64,000 nt of DNA from Roseitranquillus sp963749675 (GCA_963749675.1 CAVVNT010000010.1:558001-622000); one strand, 5' to 3'. Positions 50,782-59,730 are shown, numbered from the stretch's first letter. The notes: generated by a model from the sequence alone, not told the origin. Made by a program: numbers and translations.

Positions 50782-52113
50782 CTATGGGCGGGATAGAGCC
50801 TCGCGAAAGGCTTCGAATGAGGCCTTTCGCGTCCGCTCCTGCGTGGCGTAGTCCACGTGGACGATCCCGAAGCGCTTATCGTAGCCGAACGACCATTCGT
50901 AGTTGTCGAGCAGCGACCACGCAAAGTAGCCCTTCACCGGCACGCCGTCCGAGATCGAGGCGATGACGGCACGGAGGTGATCCTCGAAATACTGCACGCG
51001 CACCGGGTCCTCCACGCGCCCCTCCGTCTTGTGGTCGTCGCCGGCCATGCCGTTCTCCGTCACGAAGAGCGGCAAGTTGCCGGTGTAGTCCTGCGCCAGG
51101 CGGTTCAGCAGTAGATGCAAGCCTTCGGGAAAAATCTCCCATCCCATGTCGGTCTTCGGCAGCGGCCCCTCCACGTCGCGGTAGTGCGGCCAGAGCGAGT
51201 CCGGTAAATGCTCCACGTTCGTTCGGGTGTAGTAGTTGACGCCAAGCCAGTCGATCGGCGCCGAGATTGCGGGAAGATCGTCCTCGTACCCTTCAGGCAT
51301 ATGCGGCGCCAGCGCCGAGGCGATGTCATCGGGGAAGTGGCCGAGGGTCAACGCCTCGACAAACCAGCGGTTGTGGATGCCGTCGAACGTCCTGGCGGCC
51401 TGCGCGTCCTCCTCTGAGCCGCTCGCCGGCTGCGGGTGCGTGAAGTTCAGCACAATCCCGAGGTTCGGGAGGTCCCTCGACCGCATCACCTCCATCGAGC
51501 GCGCGTGTGCCAGAAGGACATAATGCATCGCGCGCGAGGCTGCGCGAATGTCCCTTAATCCCGGTGCCTGCGCACCGATGAAGTGGCTGAGCCATGCCAC
51601 GCACCAAGGCTCGTTGATGGTGGCGATCGCTTCCATCCGGTCGCCGATGCGGCCGACGACCGCCTCGGTCAGGTCGGCGAAACGGGCGGCGGTGTCGCGG
51701 TTTGTCCACCCCCCGACGTCGGCGAGCGCCGAGGGCAGATCCCAGTGATAGAGCGTGAGGAAGGGCTTGAGGCCGCGGGAAAGGATCGCATCCGTCAGCC
51801 GTTCGTAGAAGTCGAGGCCCTCGGCGCTGACGGACCGTCCGTCGGGCATGACACGCGGCCACGAGGTGGAGAAGCGATAGGCATCGAACCCGCCGGCCTG
51901 CACGAGGTCGAGGTCGCCCTCCATCCGGTGGTAGTGATCGCAGGCGACGCTGCCGTCCTCGCCTCGGACGACGTTGCCGGGCGTCCGCGCGAAGCTGTCC
52001 CAATGCGACGGGCCCACGGTGCCGAAGGACGTCCCCTCGATCTGGTAGGCCGCCGTCGAGGCGCCGAACACGAAGTCGGGCGGGAAATTTCCCCGGTCGA
52101 AGGAAAGCGGCAT
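50782..52113 (-). CDS. GH1 beta-glucosidase
   Basis: Glycoside hydrolase family 1 enzyme, 443 residues, cleaving beta-glucosides by a retaining mechanism. The N-terminal signature is FVFGASTAAYQIEG. Acid/base Glu in ATINEPWCVAW (about residue 166) and nucleophile Glu in FVTENGMAG (about residue 354). WSLLDNYEWSFGYDKRFGIV holds the sugar-binding tail motif. No signal peptide, so cytoplasmic. It stands alone; no sugar transporter is adjacent except the glycerol-3-phosphate system further on, which is unrelated. Confidence 0.95.
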   Translation of the reverse strand: MPLSFDRGNFPPDFVFGASTAAYQIEGTSFGTVGPSHWDSFARTPGNVVRGEDGSVACDHYHRMEGDLDLVQAGGFDAYRFSTSWPRVMPDGRSVSAEGLDFYERLTDAILSRGLKPFLTLYHWDLPSALADVGGWTNRDTAARFADLTEAVVGRIGDRMEAIATINEPWCVAWLSHFIGAQAPGLRDIRAASRAMHYVLLAHARSMEVMRSRDLPNLGIVLNFTHPQPASGSEEDAQAARTFDGIHNRWFVEALTLGHFPDDIASALAPHMPEGYEDDLPAISAPIDWLGVNYYTRTNVEHLPDSLWPHYRDVEGPLPKTDMGWEIFPEGLHLLLNRLAQDYTGNLPLFVTENGMAGDDHKTEGRVEDPVRVQYFEDHLRAVIASISDGVPVKGYFAWSLLDNYEWSFGYDKRFGIVHVDYATQERTRKASFEAFREALSRP

Positions 52114-52309
52114 CGAAACTCCCTTGGTGCGGAGCCGTCAGGTCGGCCCAAGAAGCGGGCGGCGTCAAGGTCGGCGTTCTCGACCCGCCAATGCGCGCGT
52201 CAAGGCGCTCGCGGCGCTGGATCACAGATCGCGTCTCTGACTGGAGGTGGGGATCCTGCGACGAGCCCGGAGATCCGACTACCGGGCGGGCGCCGGCCTT
52301 GCCGCCGAC

Positions 52310-53473
52310 CTAGGCCGCGCGGTCGCCTGCCGACCATACGCCGCGGACCACGGGGACGCCGTCCGCCACGCGGTAGCGCACGAGGTCGGCGCGGAGGCCC
52401 GGCGCGATTCGCCCCCGGTCCGCGAGGCCGGTCGCATCCGCGGGTGCCGACGTGACGGTCGCGACGGCGCGGGGCAGGTCGCCCCAAAGTTCGCCCAGCC
52501 GATGCGCCGCGAGGAGGAGCGACGCCGGCACATAGTCCGACGACAGGATGTCGAGGAGGCCCGCGCTCGCCAGCTCCTCCGCCGCGACGTTGCCGGAGTG
52601 CGAGGCGCCCCGGATCAGGTTCGGCGCGCCCGCCATCACCGCAATGCCGGCCGCGCGGCTGGCGCGGGCCGCGGCCGCGGTCGTCGGAAACTCCGCCAGT
52701 CGAACGCCGTGATCGGCGGAGACGGCGACATGCGCCTCGGTCGTGTCGTCGTGGCTGGAAAGGGTAGCGCCGAGCCGTCGCGCCGCCTGCACCGCCGCCG
52801 CCTCGTGCGCCGGGCCGACGCGCGCCTGCAGCGCCTTGAGATCCTTGACGTAGCCGTCGAAGTCCTCCTTCGCCATCTGGTTCTTTCCCCGGGCGTACTC
52901 CTCGAACTTGCCGAGGTCGGAGAACTGGCGCGCGCCCGGCGTGTGGTCCATCAACGACAGGATGCCGACACGATCCTCCGGCCCGAACTCGTCCAGCTCC
53001 TCGATCAGGGTTTCGGAACAGATCTCGGCCCGAAGGTGGATGTGATGGCTGATCTTGAGCGCGCCGGCGGCACGCATCGCAAGAATCTCGGTGGCCATCG
53101 CGCGGGCGTAGCGGCGGTGGCGGCCGCGCCGCGTCGAGGTGATCGAGCCGACCCGGATGGCGTCGAACACGGTGGTGATGCCACAACCGGCGAGCTCGGC
53201 GTCGTGAGCGACGATCGCCGCCTGGTGCGGCCAGTCGACCTTTGGTCGTGGCGCGAGATGTCGTTCGAGGTTGTCGGTATGCAGTTCGATCAGCCCGGGC
53301 GCGACGACATCACCATCGCAGTCGATCGCCCCGGGAATGGTGCTCGCCCCGCCGTCGATCGCCGCGATCCGCCCCGCGGCGATCCGAAGGCTGCCCCGGA
53401 TGGTCTCGTTCGGCAGCACGAGCGTGGCGTTGGCGAGGGTCAGCGTTGTGGCGGTCGGGCGAGGATGGGTCAC
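52310..53473 (-). CDS. phnM: Ribose 1-methylphosphonate 5-triphosphate diphosphatase
   Basis: Amidohydrolase of the C-P lyase pathway, removing diphosphate from the alkylphosphonate ribose triphosphate. 387 residues. Metal sites in APGLIELHTDNLERHL (HxD/N variant typical of PhnM), HHIHLRAEICS and LSSHDDTTEAHV. The start is a GTG at 53473 (VTHPRPTATTL). It diverges from the DUF1045 gene with only 17 bases between. None of the C-P lyase core genes (phnG-L) is in the window. Confidence 0.92.
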   Translation of the reverse strand: MTHPRPTATTLTLANATLVLPNETIRGSLRIAAGRIAAIDGGASTIPGAIDCDGDVVAPGLIELHTDNLERHLAPRPKVDWPHQAAIVAHDAELAGCGITTVFDAIRVGSITSTRRGRHRRYARAMATEILAMRAAGALKISHHIHLRAEICSETLIEELDEFGPEDRVGILSLMDHTPGARQFSDLGKFEEYARGKNQMAKEDFDGYVKDLKALQARVGPAHEAAAVQAARRLGATLSSHDDTTEAHVAVSADHGVRLAEFPTTAAAARASRAAGIAVMAGAPNLIRGASHSGNVAAEELASAGLLDILSSDYVPASLLLAAHRLGELWGDLPRAVATVTSAPADATGLADRGRIAPGLRADLVRYRVADGVPVVRGVWSAGDRAA

Positions 53474-53490
53474 GTCGCAGGCGTCTTTCC

Positions 53491-54177
53491 GTGAGGGTGT
53501 ACCGACGTTACGCGATCTACCATCTGCCGCAGGGAGATCTCGCCGGCTTCGGGGCGGCGTGGCTCGGCTGGGATGCCGCGGCCGCCACCGTTCCGCCACG
53601 TCCGGAGATCGGCCGACTGTCCGTCAAGGCGCAGGACGTCACGGAGACGCCGCGGCGCTACGGGTTCCATGGTACGCTGAAGCCACCCTTCCGTCTTGCC
53701 GAAGGAACGCGGCCCCGCGCGCTCCCCGAGGTCGCGGAAACGTTCGCGGCGCAGTTGCCTGCGGTAGTCTGCGATGGCCTCGTGCTCCGCCGCCTCGGCC
53801 GGTTCCTTGCGCTGGTTCCGGAGGGCGCGGTGCCGGGGCTCGCCGATCTCGCCGCGGCGCTGGTGGAAGGTCTCGACAACTTCCGCGCGCCGCCCGGCGA
53901 GGCGGAGCTGGCTCGGCGCCGCGCCAACGGCTTGACCGCGCGGCAGGAGGCGCTGTTGCTGCGCTGGGGCTACCCTTACGTCATGGAAGAGTTCCGCTTT
54001 CACCTCACGCTGACTGGCCCCGTTGCGCCTCAGCACGCCGACGCGGTCGAGGCGGCGCTGGCGCGCGCCTTCGGTCCGCTGCTGCCAAGGCCCTTTCGGG
54101 TGGAGCACGTGGCGCTCATGGGCGAGGACGATGACGGTTTCTTTCATCTGATCGAGCGCTTCCCGCTCGGCGGATAG
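53491..54177 (+). CDS. DUF1045 phosphonate-associated protein (2H phosphoesterase-like)
   Basis: Protein of 228 residues, the DUF1045 family encoded in phn clusters. Two short histidine motifs (RYGFHGTLKPPF and EFRFHLTLTG) give the H-x-T pattern of 2H phosphoesterases, suggesting cleavage of cyclic phosphate ribose intermediates, though this is inferred from the fold family. Start GTG at 53491. Its 3' end overlaps the phnN 3' end on the other strand (54144-54177). Confidence 0.88.
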   Translation: MRVYRRYAIYHLPQGDLAGFGAAWLGWDAAAATVPPRPEIGRLSVKAQDVTETPRRYGFHGTLKPPFRLAEGTRPRALPEVAETFAAQLPAVVCDGLVLRRLGRFLALVPEGAVPGLADLAAALVEGLDNFRAPPGEAELARRRANGLTARQEALLLRWGYPYVMEEFRFHLTLTGPVAPQHADAVEAALARAFGPLLPRPFRVEHVALMGEDDDGFFHLIERFPLGG

Positions 54178-54736
54178 AGCGCGGCGATCGCTGCCTCGAC
54201 TGTCTCGTCGACGGATCCGTCGTTCGAGACGTCGATGAAGGGGTCCCCGTGGGCAGATCGACCTTCCGCTCCAGCCGCCGCACGATCTCGTCCGGCGTCT
54301 CGCGACCGCGGTCGGCGAGGCGCTCCGACAGTGTTTCCGGCCGTGCCGTGAGCGACAGGACTTGCAGGCGCTGGAACGTCCTGTCGGCCTTCCGCAGCAC
54401 GCCGCGGGACAGGTTGGCCAATACGTCGCGCGCCGCGGCGATCTCTTCGTCGACCGCAGCGGGAATGCCGTAGAGATGCCCGTGCGCGTTCCACCAAAGC
54501 GCGAAGCCGCCGGCGAAGCGGCGTACGTCGAACGTCTCGCGGTCGACCTCTTCATGCGCCTCCCCGCCGACATCCCCGGGTCGCGTGGTGACGCGCCGCA
54601 CCAGATGCAGGCCGGGGCGGCGGGCGGCGAGCGCCTGCAACACCGTGTCCTTGCCGACACCGGACGGACCAACAACGGCGATGAAGCGACCAAGTGGCCG
54701 CCGAATGTGCTCATACGGGGACAACGCGCTGCGCAT
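54144..54736 (-). pseudogene. phnN: Ribose 1,5-bisphosphate phosphokinase, frameshift in a G run
   Basis: PhnN makes PRPP from ribose 1,5-bisphosphate, linking phosphonate use to nucleotide synthesis. Walker A FIAVVGPSGVGKDTVL and the guanylate-kinase-like segments VRRVTTRPGDVGGEAHEEV and FALWWNAHGHLYGIP are intact. After ERKVDLP (codon about 163) the frame breaks in a run of four G (plus-strand C at 54245-54248). One extra G would give LPTGDPFIDVSNDGSVDETV and the normal end to 54144. As read, the product has about 40 wrong C-terminal residues. A homopolymer base-calling error is quite possible. Confidence 0.85.
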
Positions 54737-54817
54737 TCGGATCGAGGCGGGCCGCGCTGGACCAGCTCAGCACCACCATCGCAGCGGCGCTGCTGTCACT
54801 GCAAGAAGAGACCCGTG

Positions 54818-54835
54818 AAGTCATGGGCCTGTCAC
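54818..54835 (+). promoter_or_regulatory. Pho box upstream of phoX
   Basis: AAGTCAT-GGGC-CTGTCAC: two 7-base half-sites separated by four bases, matching the CTGTCAT-N4-CTGTCAT pattern bound by PhoB, with the second half-site differing only in its last base. It ends 85 bases before the phoX ATG. Another CTGTCAC lies at 54793-54799. Induction under phosphate starvation is inferred. Confidence 0.6.
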
Positions 54836-54920
54836 ACGGCCTCGGTAGCTCGTCCCTGCGCGCCCGGCGGACGTCCGTCGGAGCGGCGGTCTCAGCAACG
54901 AATTCCAGTCGGAGGATCGA

Positions 54921-56915
54921 ATGAACGACCAGCCCAGCAACAGGACCGTATTCAAGACCAGCCAGCTCGAGGAGGGGGACGGCCCCGGCCTGAACCCGAC
55001 CGCAAACCGCACGATGGGCGAGATCATCGCGGCCCGGTTCTCGCGCCGCGGATTCCTGCAAGGCTCAATGGCCGCGACCGCCATTTCGGCCACGGTGAGC
55101 CCGATGGCCCTGATGTCGACCGGGCGCGCCGAGGCGCAGGCGGCGGCATCGGCCTTCGACTTCCTCGAGATTGAGGCTGGCGTCGACGACACCCACCATG
55201 TCGCCGATGGCTACTACGCGGACATCCTGTTGCGCTGGGGCGATCCTGTCTTTGCCGACGCGCCCGAATTCGACCCGACGAACCAGAACGAGGCGGCCCA
55301 GGAGCGGCAGTTCGGCTACAACAACGACTATGTCGGCTACATTCCGATCGACGGCTCGTCCGAGCACGGCCTGCTCGTCGTGAACCACGAGTACACCAAC
55401 GAGCACCTTATGTTCCCCGGCATCGTCACGGTGAACCCCAACGATCAGTCCGACATCGCGATCGCTCCGGCTGACGAGAACCGCGTCAACGTCGAAATGG
55501 TCGCGCACGGCGGCACTGTCATCGAGATCCGCAAGGACGGCGAGCGCTGGACGCCGGTGCTTGACGGGGCACAGAACCGCCGGATCACCGCCAAGACGCC
55601 GATGGAACTCACCGGCCCTGCGGCAGGGCACGCGCGCCTCCAGACCTCGGCCGACCCGTCGGGCAGGCAGGTGCTCGGCACCATCAACAACTGCGCTGGC
55701 GGCGTGACGCCCTGGGGCACCTACATCATGGCCGAGGAGAACTTCCACGGCTACTTCCTGGGCGAGCTGCCGGCGGATCATCCCGAGGCTGCGAACTACG
55801 AGCGTTACGGCGTGCCCGGAAACAGCTACGAGTGGGGCCATTTCCACGACCGCTTCGACCTCTCGCAGGAGCCGAAGGAGCCGAACCGCTTCGGCTGGGT
55901 GGTGGAGGTCGACGTCAATGACCCGACCTCGACTCCGAAGAAGCGCACCGCCCTCGGCCGCTTCAAGCACGAGGGCGCCGAAAGTATTGTCGCGTCGAAC
56001 GGCCAGGTCGTCTTCTACCTCGGCGACGACGAGCGGTTCGACTACGTCTACAAGTTCGTCACCGCCGGCACCTACGACCCTGACGACCGCGCGGCGAACA
56101 TGGACCTGCTCGATGACGGCACGCTCTATGTCGCGCGCTTCGACGAGGAGGGCGGTGTCGAGTGGATGCCGCTCACGCACGGCGAGGGGCCGCTCACCTC
56201 CGAGAACGGCTTCGAGAGCCAGGCCGACGTCCTGATCGAGACCCGCCGCGCCGCCGACCTTCTCGGCGCGACGCCCATGGACCGGCCCGAGGACATCGAG
56301 CCCAACGGTACCAATGGCCGGGTCTACGTCATGCTGACCAACAACACGCGGCGTGAGGATGCGAACGCGGCAAACCCGCGTGTCGACAACGCCTTCGGCC
56401 ACATCGTCGAGATCGCCGAGGATGGAGGCGACTTCGCCGCGACCCGCGGTACCTGGGAGATCCTGGTGCAGTGCGGCGACCCGAAGATCGCCGAGGTCGG
56501 CGCCACCTTCTCGACGGCCACCAGCGACGACGGCTGGTTCGGTATGCCCGACAACTGCGCCGTCGACTCCGCGGGCCGGCTCTGGATTTCCACCGACGGC
56601 AACTCGCCGGCGGGCACCGGGCGGGCGGACGGCCTCTGGGCGATGGACACGGAAGGCGAGGCGCGCGGCACCTCCAAGCTGTTCTTCCGGGTGCCGATCG
56701 GCGCCGAGATGTGCGGCCCGATGCCGACGCCGGATCTCACCACCTTCTTCGTCGCGGTGCAGCACCCGGGCGACGGTGGCGAGGACTGGGACGGGTTTGG
56801 CCGCCCGTCCTACTACGAGGACCTTTCGACCCGCTGGCCGGACTTCGACGAGACCATGCCGGTACGACCCTCCGTGCTTGCCATCACCAGGCAGGGCGGC
56901 GGCCGCATCGGCTGA
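54921..56915 (+). CDS. phoX: PhoX-type alkaline phosphatase, Tat-exported
   Basis: Calcium/iron-dependent alkaline phosphatase of the PhoX (DUF839) family, 664 residues. A twin-arginine signal (SRRGFLQGSMAATAISATV, residues about 40-60) directs export of the folded enzyme. Metal and substrate regions include LLVVNHEYTNEHLM, NNCAGGVTPWGTYIMAEENF, HEGAESI and MPDNCAVDSAGRLWISTDGN. It releases phosphate from organic esters in the periplasm or outside. A Pho box upstream and the nearby ugp and phn genes fit a phosphate-starvation role. Followed by a strong terminator. Confidence 0.93.
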   Translation: MNDQPSNRTVFKTSQLEEGDGPGLNPTANRTMGEIIAARFSRRGFLQGSMAATAISATVSPMALMSTGRAEAQAAASAFDFLEIEAGVDDTHHVADGYYADILLRWGDPVFADAPEFDPTNQNEAAQERQFGYNNDYVGYIPIDGSSEHGLLVVNHEYTNEHLMFPGIVTVNPNDQSDIAIAPADENRVNVEMVAHGGTVIEIRKDGERWTPVLDGAQNRRITAKTPMELTGPAAGHARLQTSADPSGRQVLGTINNCAGGVTPWGTYIMAEENFHGYFLGELPADHPEAANYERYGVPGNSYEWGHFHDRFDLSQEPKEPNRFGWVVEVDVNDPTSTPKKRTALGRFKHEGAESIVASNGQVVFYLGDDERFDYVYKFVTAGTYDPDDRAANMDLLDDGTLYVARFDEEGGVEWMPLTHGEGPLTSENGFESQADVLIETRRAADLLGATPMDRPEDIEPNGTNGRVYVMLTNNTRREDANAANPRVDNAFGHIVEIAEDGGDFAATRGTWEILVQCGDPKIAEVGATFSTATSDDGWFGMPDNCAVDSAGRLWISTDGNSPAGTGRADGLWAMDTEGEARGTSKLFFRVPIGAEMCGPMPTPDLTTFFVAVQHPGDGGEDWDGFGRPSYYEDLSTRWPDFDETMPVRPSVLAITRQGGGRIG

Positions 56916-56955
56916 CGTCTCGGGATGTCGATCCGCGTCGTCGGGCACTGGCAAG

Positions 56956-56987
56956 GCCGGCCGCCGCAGTGAAGCGCGGCGGCCGGC
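56956..56987 (+). terminator. Terminator after phoX
   Basis: A perfect 12-bp stem (GCCGGCCGCCGC / GCGGCGGCCGGC) with an 8-base loop, followed by TTCGTCTCCTT, about 40 bases after the phoX stop. A plausible intrinsic terminator with a weak T-tract. Confidence 0.65.
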
Positions 56988-57036
56988 TTCGTCTCCTTAC
57001 GGGCGAAGCGGCAGGCAGGTTTATTGCAGCGCGGCG

Positions 57037-57225
57037 TAGGCCGCGGTCGCCAAAGTCGCGATAGGCCCACTGCCGGCAGGAGCGGACAGTGATCTGCAGG
57101 GCCGACGCCTTGCGGCGCATGGCGTCGAACATTCGCTCGATCCGATCGTCGTCGGCGCGAATCAGCGCGGCATCGACTATCACCGGCGCGTGCCGCCCGG
57201 TCGCACCCAGCGTCCGCGCGAAGAC
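57037..57225 (-). pseudogene. Fragment of an SbcC/SMC-like ATPase C-terminus
   Basis: The minus-strand frame reads RTLGATGRHAPVIVDAALIR, then ADDDRIERMFDAMRRKASAL and QITVRSCRQWAYRDFGDRGL. This closely follows the Walker B end of SbcC/SMC-like ATPases (pattern PVILDDALVxxDDxRIxRMFDAL...QIIVFSCR), except that the second acidic residue is Ala. No ABC signature, Walker A or coiled coil is present nearby, so it can only be a remnant. It lies in the 510-base gap between phoX and ugpB, which otherwise holds the phoX terminator and the ugpB leader. Family match is from pattern memory. Confidence 0.45.
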
Positions 57226-57497
57226 GATCCGGGATGTCTTCGAGGAGGAGAGTCCGAGCTTCCTGTTCCACGTCGGGCCGTTCGACGGCTGGCCGGTCAA
57301 CGCATCGCGTCTCTGGAAAGGCAGGCGGGCTATTGGCTTCGGGTCTGCAGCAGGCGCGGGGCGACTGCTGGCTATTGCTTCCCGCTCCGAAAGGGCGAGT
57401 CTCGGTCGGACCTCGGGAACCGCATTGATCCCACCCTCCGGGTCGGCGTACCTCAATCCATCGGGTGGAAGGAACCGCCCCTACTTGGGAGGAAACG

Positions 57498-58808
57498 ATG
57501 AAGCCGACCAAACTGGTCATTGCCTTTGCAGCGACGCTCGCCGGAGCGGGCGCAGCGACGGCGCAGACGGAAATCGAGTTCTGGCACGCATTCACAGGCC
57601 GACTGGGAGAGCTTGTCGACGCGCAGGTCGAGACCTTCAACGAGAGCCAGAGCGATTACCTCGTCAACGCCTCTTACAAGGGAAACTACTCCGAGACGCT
57701 GAACGCCGGAATCGCAGCGTTTCGTGCCGACGAACAGCCCCACATCCTCATGGTTTTCGAAGTCGGGACGGCGACGATGATGGCAGCCGAAGGTGCGATC
57801 ATTCCGGTCTACGAGGTGATGGAGGAAGCCGACGCCGAATTCGATCCCGATGCCTATATAGGCTCGGTCAAGGGCTACTATACGACGACCGACGGTCAGA
57901 TGCTGTCGCTGCCGTTCAACTCCTCGACGCCGGTCCTTTGGGTCAACCGAGACGCGCTCGATGAGGCCGGCATCGATCCTGACGTCGACCTCTCGACCTG
58001 GCAGCAGGTCGACTCCGTCCTGGACCAGCTCGCCGAGGCCGGGCACGAGTGCCCGCTGACGACCGCGTGGCAGAGCTGGATCCACCTCGAGAACCTGTCG
58101 GCGTACCACGACGTCCCGTTCGCCACGCAGGAAAACGGCTTCGCCGGGCTCGACACCGAGCTCGTCTTCAACGGCCCGGTGCAGACGCAGCACATCGCGC
58201 AGATGGGCGAATGGGCCGACGAGGGGAAGTTCGTCTATACCGGCCGGCGCAACGAGGGTGGCGCCAACTTCCGCGCTGGGGAATGCGCGCTCTTCACCGA
58301 GAGCTCGGCAGGTTACGCCGGCATCAAGTCCGAGGCCGATTTCGACTTCGGCGTGCGTCCGCTGCCCTATTGGGAGGGTGTCGAGGGCGCGCCGCAGAAC
58401 ACGATCATCGGCGGCGCCTCGCTTTGGGTCATGTCGGGGCACGACCCCCAAGACTATGTCGGCGTCGCCGAGTTCCTGAACTTCCTCTCTTCGCCGGGGG
58501 TGCAGGCGAAGTGGCATCAGGACACTGGCTACCTGCCGATCACCAAGGCCGCGGGCGAGCTGACGCGCGAGCAGGGTTTCTATGAGGAGAACCCTGGCAC
58601 CGACATCGCGGTCGAGCAGATGACTGCGAACGAGCCCACCGAGAACTCCAAGGGCATCCGGCTCGGCTATTTCGACCAGATCCGGACCGTGATCGACGAG
58701 GAACTGGAGGCAGTCTGGTCGGGCGACAAGTCGGCTGAGGACGCACTCAATTCGGCGGTCGAGCGGGGCAACCAGCTGCTTCGCCGCTTCGAGCAGGCGA
58801 ACGGCTGA
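57498..58808 (+). CDS. ugpB: sn-Glycerol-3-phosphate-binding protein
   Basis: Periplasmic receptor of the UgpBAEC importer for glycerol-3-phosphate and its diesters, 436 residues. Signal peptide MKPTKLVIAFAATLAGAGAATAQ, then TEIEFWHAFTGRLGELVDAQ. NSKGIRLGYFDQIRTVIDEE near the C-terminus and NFRAGECALFTESSAGYAGI are UgpB signatures. A GGGAGGAAA site precedes the ATG. No Pho box was found in the 90 bases upstream, though phoX is adjacent. Confidence 0.93.
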   Translation: MKPTKLVIAFAATLAGAGAATAQTEIEFWHAFTGRLGELVDAQVETFNESQSDYLVNASYKGNYSETLNAGIAAFRADEQPHILMVFEVGTATMMAAEGAIIPVYEVMEEADAEFDPDAYIGSVKGYYTTTDGQMLSLPFNSSTPVLWVNRDALDEAGIDPDVDLSTWQQVDSVLDQLAEAGHECPLTTAWQSWIHLENLSAYHDVPFATQENGFAGLDTELVFNGPVQTQHIAQMGEWADEGKFVYTGRRNEGGANFRAGECALFTESSAGYAGIKSEADFDFGVRPLPYWEGVEGAPQNTIIGGASLWVMSGHDPQDYVGVAEFLNFLSSPGVQAKWHQDTGYLPITKAAGELTREQGFYEENPGTDIAVEQMTANEPTENSKGIRLGYFDQIRTVIDEELEAVWSGDKSAEDALNSAVERGNQLLRRFEQANG

Positions 58809-58814
58809 GCCGCA

Positions 58815-58839
58815 GGCGCCCCGGTCCCGCCGGGGCGCC
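58815..58839 (+). terminator. Hairpin between ugpB and ugpA
   Basis: GGCGCCCCGG (58815-58824) and CCGGGGCGCC (58830-58839) form a perfect 10-bp stem with a 5-base loop, six bases after the ugpB stop and 9 before the ugpA start. No T-tract. Probably limits read-through or stabilises the binding-protein mRNA, and it may shade the ugpA ribosome-binding site. Confidence 0.6.
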
Positions 58840-58848
58840 GACCTGCCG

Positions 58849-59730
58849 ATGGAAAAGCGCGTCCGATTCAAGGGCATCTTGCTGCCCCTTCTGCTGGTCC
58901 TGCCTCAGATCATCGTCACGGCGGTGTTCTTCTTCTATCCGGCGGGACAGGCGATCTGGCAGTCGCTGTTCATCCCCGATCCGTTCGGGTTGTCGATGCA
59001 ATGGGTTGGCCTCGGCAACTTCGAGTACCTGCTTCAGGATCCGTACTATCGCGCCTCGTTCGTCACGACCGCGATCTTCTCGATTCTCGTGACGCTCGTC
59101 TCCATGGGCGTGGCGCTGTTCCTCGCTGTCCTGGCCGACCGGCTGATCAAGGGCTCCGGCACCTACCGGACGCTGCTGATATGGCCCTACGCGGTGGCGC
59201 CTGCGGTCGCGGGCGTGCTCTGGCTCTTCATGTTCAACACGCGTGTGGGCGTGGTGACGTGGTATCTCGGACTGCTCGGCTACGACTGGAACCACGTCCT
59301 GAACGGGACGGAGGCTATGGGCCTCGTCGTCCTCGCCTCTTCCTGGGGCCGTATCAGTTACAACTTCCTCTTCTTCCTCGCCGGACTGCAGGCAGTTCCC
59401 CGCTCGGTCATCGAGGCCGCCGCAATCGACGGCGCGCACTTCTGGACTCGCTTCCGCACGATCGTCTTTCCGCTGCTGTCACCGACCACGTTCTTCCTGC
59501 TCGTCGTCAATATCGTCTACGCATTCTTCGAGACCTTCGGCGTGATCCACACGATCACGTCGGGCGGACCGCAGCAGGCGACCACGATCCTCGTCTACAA
59601 GGTCTATTCCGATGGTTTCGTGAGCCAGGATCTGGGGTCGTCGGCGGCGCAGTCGGTGATCCTTCTCTTCGTCGTTGGCATCCTGACCGTCATCCAGTTC
59701 CGGTTCATCGAGCGGAGGGTGCACTATTGA
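58849..59730 (+). CDS. ugpA: sn-Glycerol-3-phosphate permease subunit UgpA
   Basis: Inner-membrane permease, 293 residues with six helices. The N-terminus KRVRFKGILLPLLLVLPQII and the EAA loop VIEAAAIDGAHFWTRFRTIV are typical, as is VYAFFETFGVIHTITSGGPQ. It forms the channel with UgpE. The stop is shared with the ugpE start as TTGA, indicating coupling. Confidence 0.93.
   Translation: MEKRVRFKGILLPLLLVLPQIIVTAVFFFYPAGQAIWQSLFIPDPFGLSMQWVGLGNFEYLLQDPYYRASFVTTAIFSILVTLVSMGVALFLAVLADRLIKGSGTYRTLLIWPYAVAPAVAGVLWLFMFNTRVGVVTWYLGLLGYDWNHVLNGTEAMGLVVLASSWGRISYNFLFFLAGLQAVPRSVIEAAAIDGAHFWTRFRTIVFPLLSPTTFFLLVVNIVYAFFETFGVIHTITSGGPQQATTILVYKVYSDGFVSQDLGSSAAQSVILLFVVGILTVIQFRFIERRVHY

Noticed and set aside
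55065..56954. 629-codon minus-strand frame opposite phoX
   Set aside because: Mirror of phoX codon bias; the translation has no family pattern and is rich in Val, Arg and Gly as expected of antisense in G+C-rich DNA.
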